DNA of 25,171 bases from DASUFP01 sp036274495 (GTDB lineage: Bacteria > Bacteroidota > Bacteroidia > AKYH767-A > OLB10), in contig DASUFP010000071.1 of the NCBI GenBank assembly GCA_036274495.1, positions 1 to 25,171 of the forward strand. The letters run 5' to 3'. The position numbers and the translations under genes are program-made. Below, one piece after another: positions 24,732-25,171 of this stretch; within the stretch, counting starts at the first letter, position 1; each line of letters starts with the position of its first letter. The notes below the pieces were generated by a model. It was not told the origin of the DNA and did no database searches. It saw only the letters and a list, made by a program, of their open reading frames with translations.

Positions 24732-24950
24732 ATGTCGAAGCAAGGAGTAATAGAACAGGATGGAACCATTTCGGAGGCACTTTCAAATGCCATGTTCCGG
24801 GTGGAACTTGAAAACGGACATGAAGTGATTGCTCACATCTCGGGAAAAATGAGAATGCATTACATTAAAATACTTCCCGGCGATAAGGTTAAAGTTGAAA
24901 TGTCTCCATACGATCTGACAAAAGGAAGAATTACATACAGGTATAAATAA
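24732..24950 (+). CDS. infA: Translation initiation factor IF-1
   Basis: OB-fold factor that blocks the ribosomal A site during initiation, 72 residues, the standard length. SKQGVIEQDGTISEALSNAM, FRVELENGHEVIAHISGKMR, and GDKVKVEMSPYDLTKGRITY are diagnostic. It lies 10 bases after map and 9 before rpmJ. Confidence 0.98.
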   Translation: MSKQGVIEQDGTISEALSNAMFRVELENGHEVIAHISGKMRMHYIKILPGDKVKVEMSPYDLTKGRITYRYK

Positions 24951-24959
24951 GTTAAGAAG

Positions 24960-25076
24960 ATGAAGGTAAAACCGTCATTAAAAAAGAGAAGCGCAGAATG
25001 TAAAATTGTGCGTCGTAAAGGACGTTTATACGTCATAAACAAAAAAAACCCCCGCTTTAAAATGCGTCAGGGTTGA
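24960..25076 (+). CDS. rpmJ: 50S ribosomal protein L36, zinc-free form
   Basis: The smallest large-subunit protein, 38 residues. MKVKPSLKKR, CKIVRRKGRLYVI and the end MRQG identify it. Of the four zinc ligands of the C-plus form, only Cys14 remains: position 11 is Ser and position 27 is Asn, and no histidine is near position 33. It is therefore the C-minus form. It lies between infA and rpsM as usual. Confidence 0.97.
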   Translation: MKVKPSLKKRSAECKIVRRKGRLYVINKKNPRFKMRQG

Positions 25077-25108
25077 TCTGATAATTGGAATTAATAGAAA
25101 CGAAATAA

Positions 25109-25171
25109 ATGGCTCGTATATCCGGTATTGATTTACCAAAAAACAAAAGAGGTGAAATAGGCCTCACATAC
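25109..25171 (+). CDS. rpsM: 30S ribosomal protein S13 (5' part, runs off the window)
   Basis: The first 21 codons, MARISGIDLPKNKRGEIGLTY, match the start of S13, a head protein at the subunit interface. It starts 32 bases after rpmJ, where S13 is expected. The rest lies beyond the right edge; rpsK, rpsD, rpoA and rplQ would be expected next. Confidence 0.93.
   Translation, partial: MARISGIDLPKNKRGEIGLTY

Noticed and set aside
1..25171. CRISPR arrays, tRNA genes, insertion sequences, prophage or defence genes
   Set aside because: Looked for repeated spacers, cloverleaf-like sequences and transposase motifs; none is visible, and nearly all of the window is covered by conserved genes.

Overview
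This window is a chromosomal segment from a member of the Bacteroidota (Bacteroidetes). The evidence is internal. One secreted protein carries a type IX secretion C-terminal sorting domain. Several genes have the Bacteroidota -7 promoter element TAnnTTTG, in one case with a perfectly spaced -33 TTG. The start codons lack clear Shine-Dalgarno sequences. The ribosomal proteins show Bacteroidota-like variants, namely zinc-free S14 and L36 and an L3 without the methylated glutamine. Gene content is mostly housekeeping; I see no tRNA, rRNA, CRISPR array, insertion sequence, prophage or defence system.

Left part (1-4005, minus strand): a TPR protein, the pyruvate dehydrogenase E1 beta subunit (pdhB), and a membrane-bound pyrophosphatase (hppA) that runs off the left edge. 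The pyrophosphatase reads through its last membrane helix and a 30-residue linker into what looks like a YceI-type periplasmic lipocalin-like domain. This fusion is the most unusual protein in the window. A GTG-started, type IX secreted protein follows on the plus strand (4232-5374).

Middle part (5598-9697): etfB-etfA (electron transfer flavoprotein) and a bifunctional-nuclease (DUF151) protein with a UVR-like tail, on the plus strand. A small perfect hairpin with a GCAA loop sits just before the nuclease start. Converging on it from the minus strand is a soluble REC-HisKA-HATPase-REC hybrid histidine kinase. The 300-bp gap before the ribosomal genes holds a wide inverted repeat and a textbook Bacteroidota promoter.

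Right part (9998-25171, plus strand): a continuous str-S10-spc ribosomal cluster without tuf: rpsL, rpsG, fusA, rpsJ, rplC, rplD, rplW, rplB, rpsS, rplV, rpsC, rplP, rpmC, rpsQ, rplN, rplX, rplE, rpsN, rpsH, rplF, rplR, rpsE, rpmD, rplO, secY, map, infA, rpmJ and the first 21 codons of rpsM. Spacings are short and several genes overlap by 1-4 bases (rplD/rplW, rplN/rplX, rplX/rplE, rplO/secY), so long co-transcription with translational coupling is likely. These genes supply ribosome assembly, elongation (EF-G), initiation (IF-1), N-terminal methionine removal (Map) and membrane insertion and export (SecY).

I did not find a convincing undescribed multi-gene system. The best leads are the pyrophosphatase-YceI fusion, the hairpin upstream of the nuclease gene, the inverted repeat upstream of the ribosomal promoter, and the uncharacterised N-terminal domain of the type IX cargo protein.
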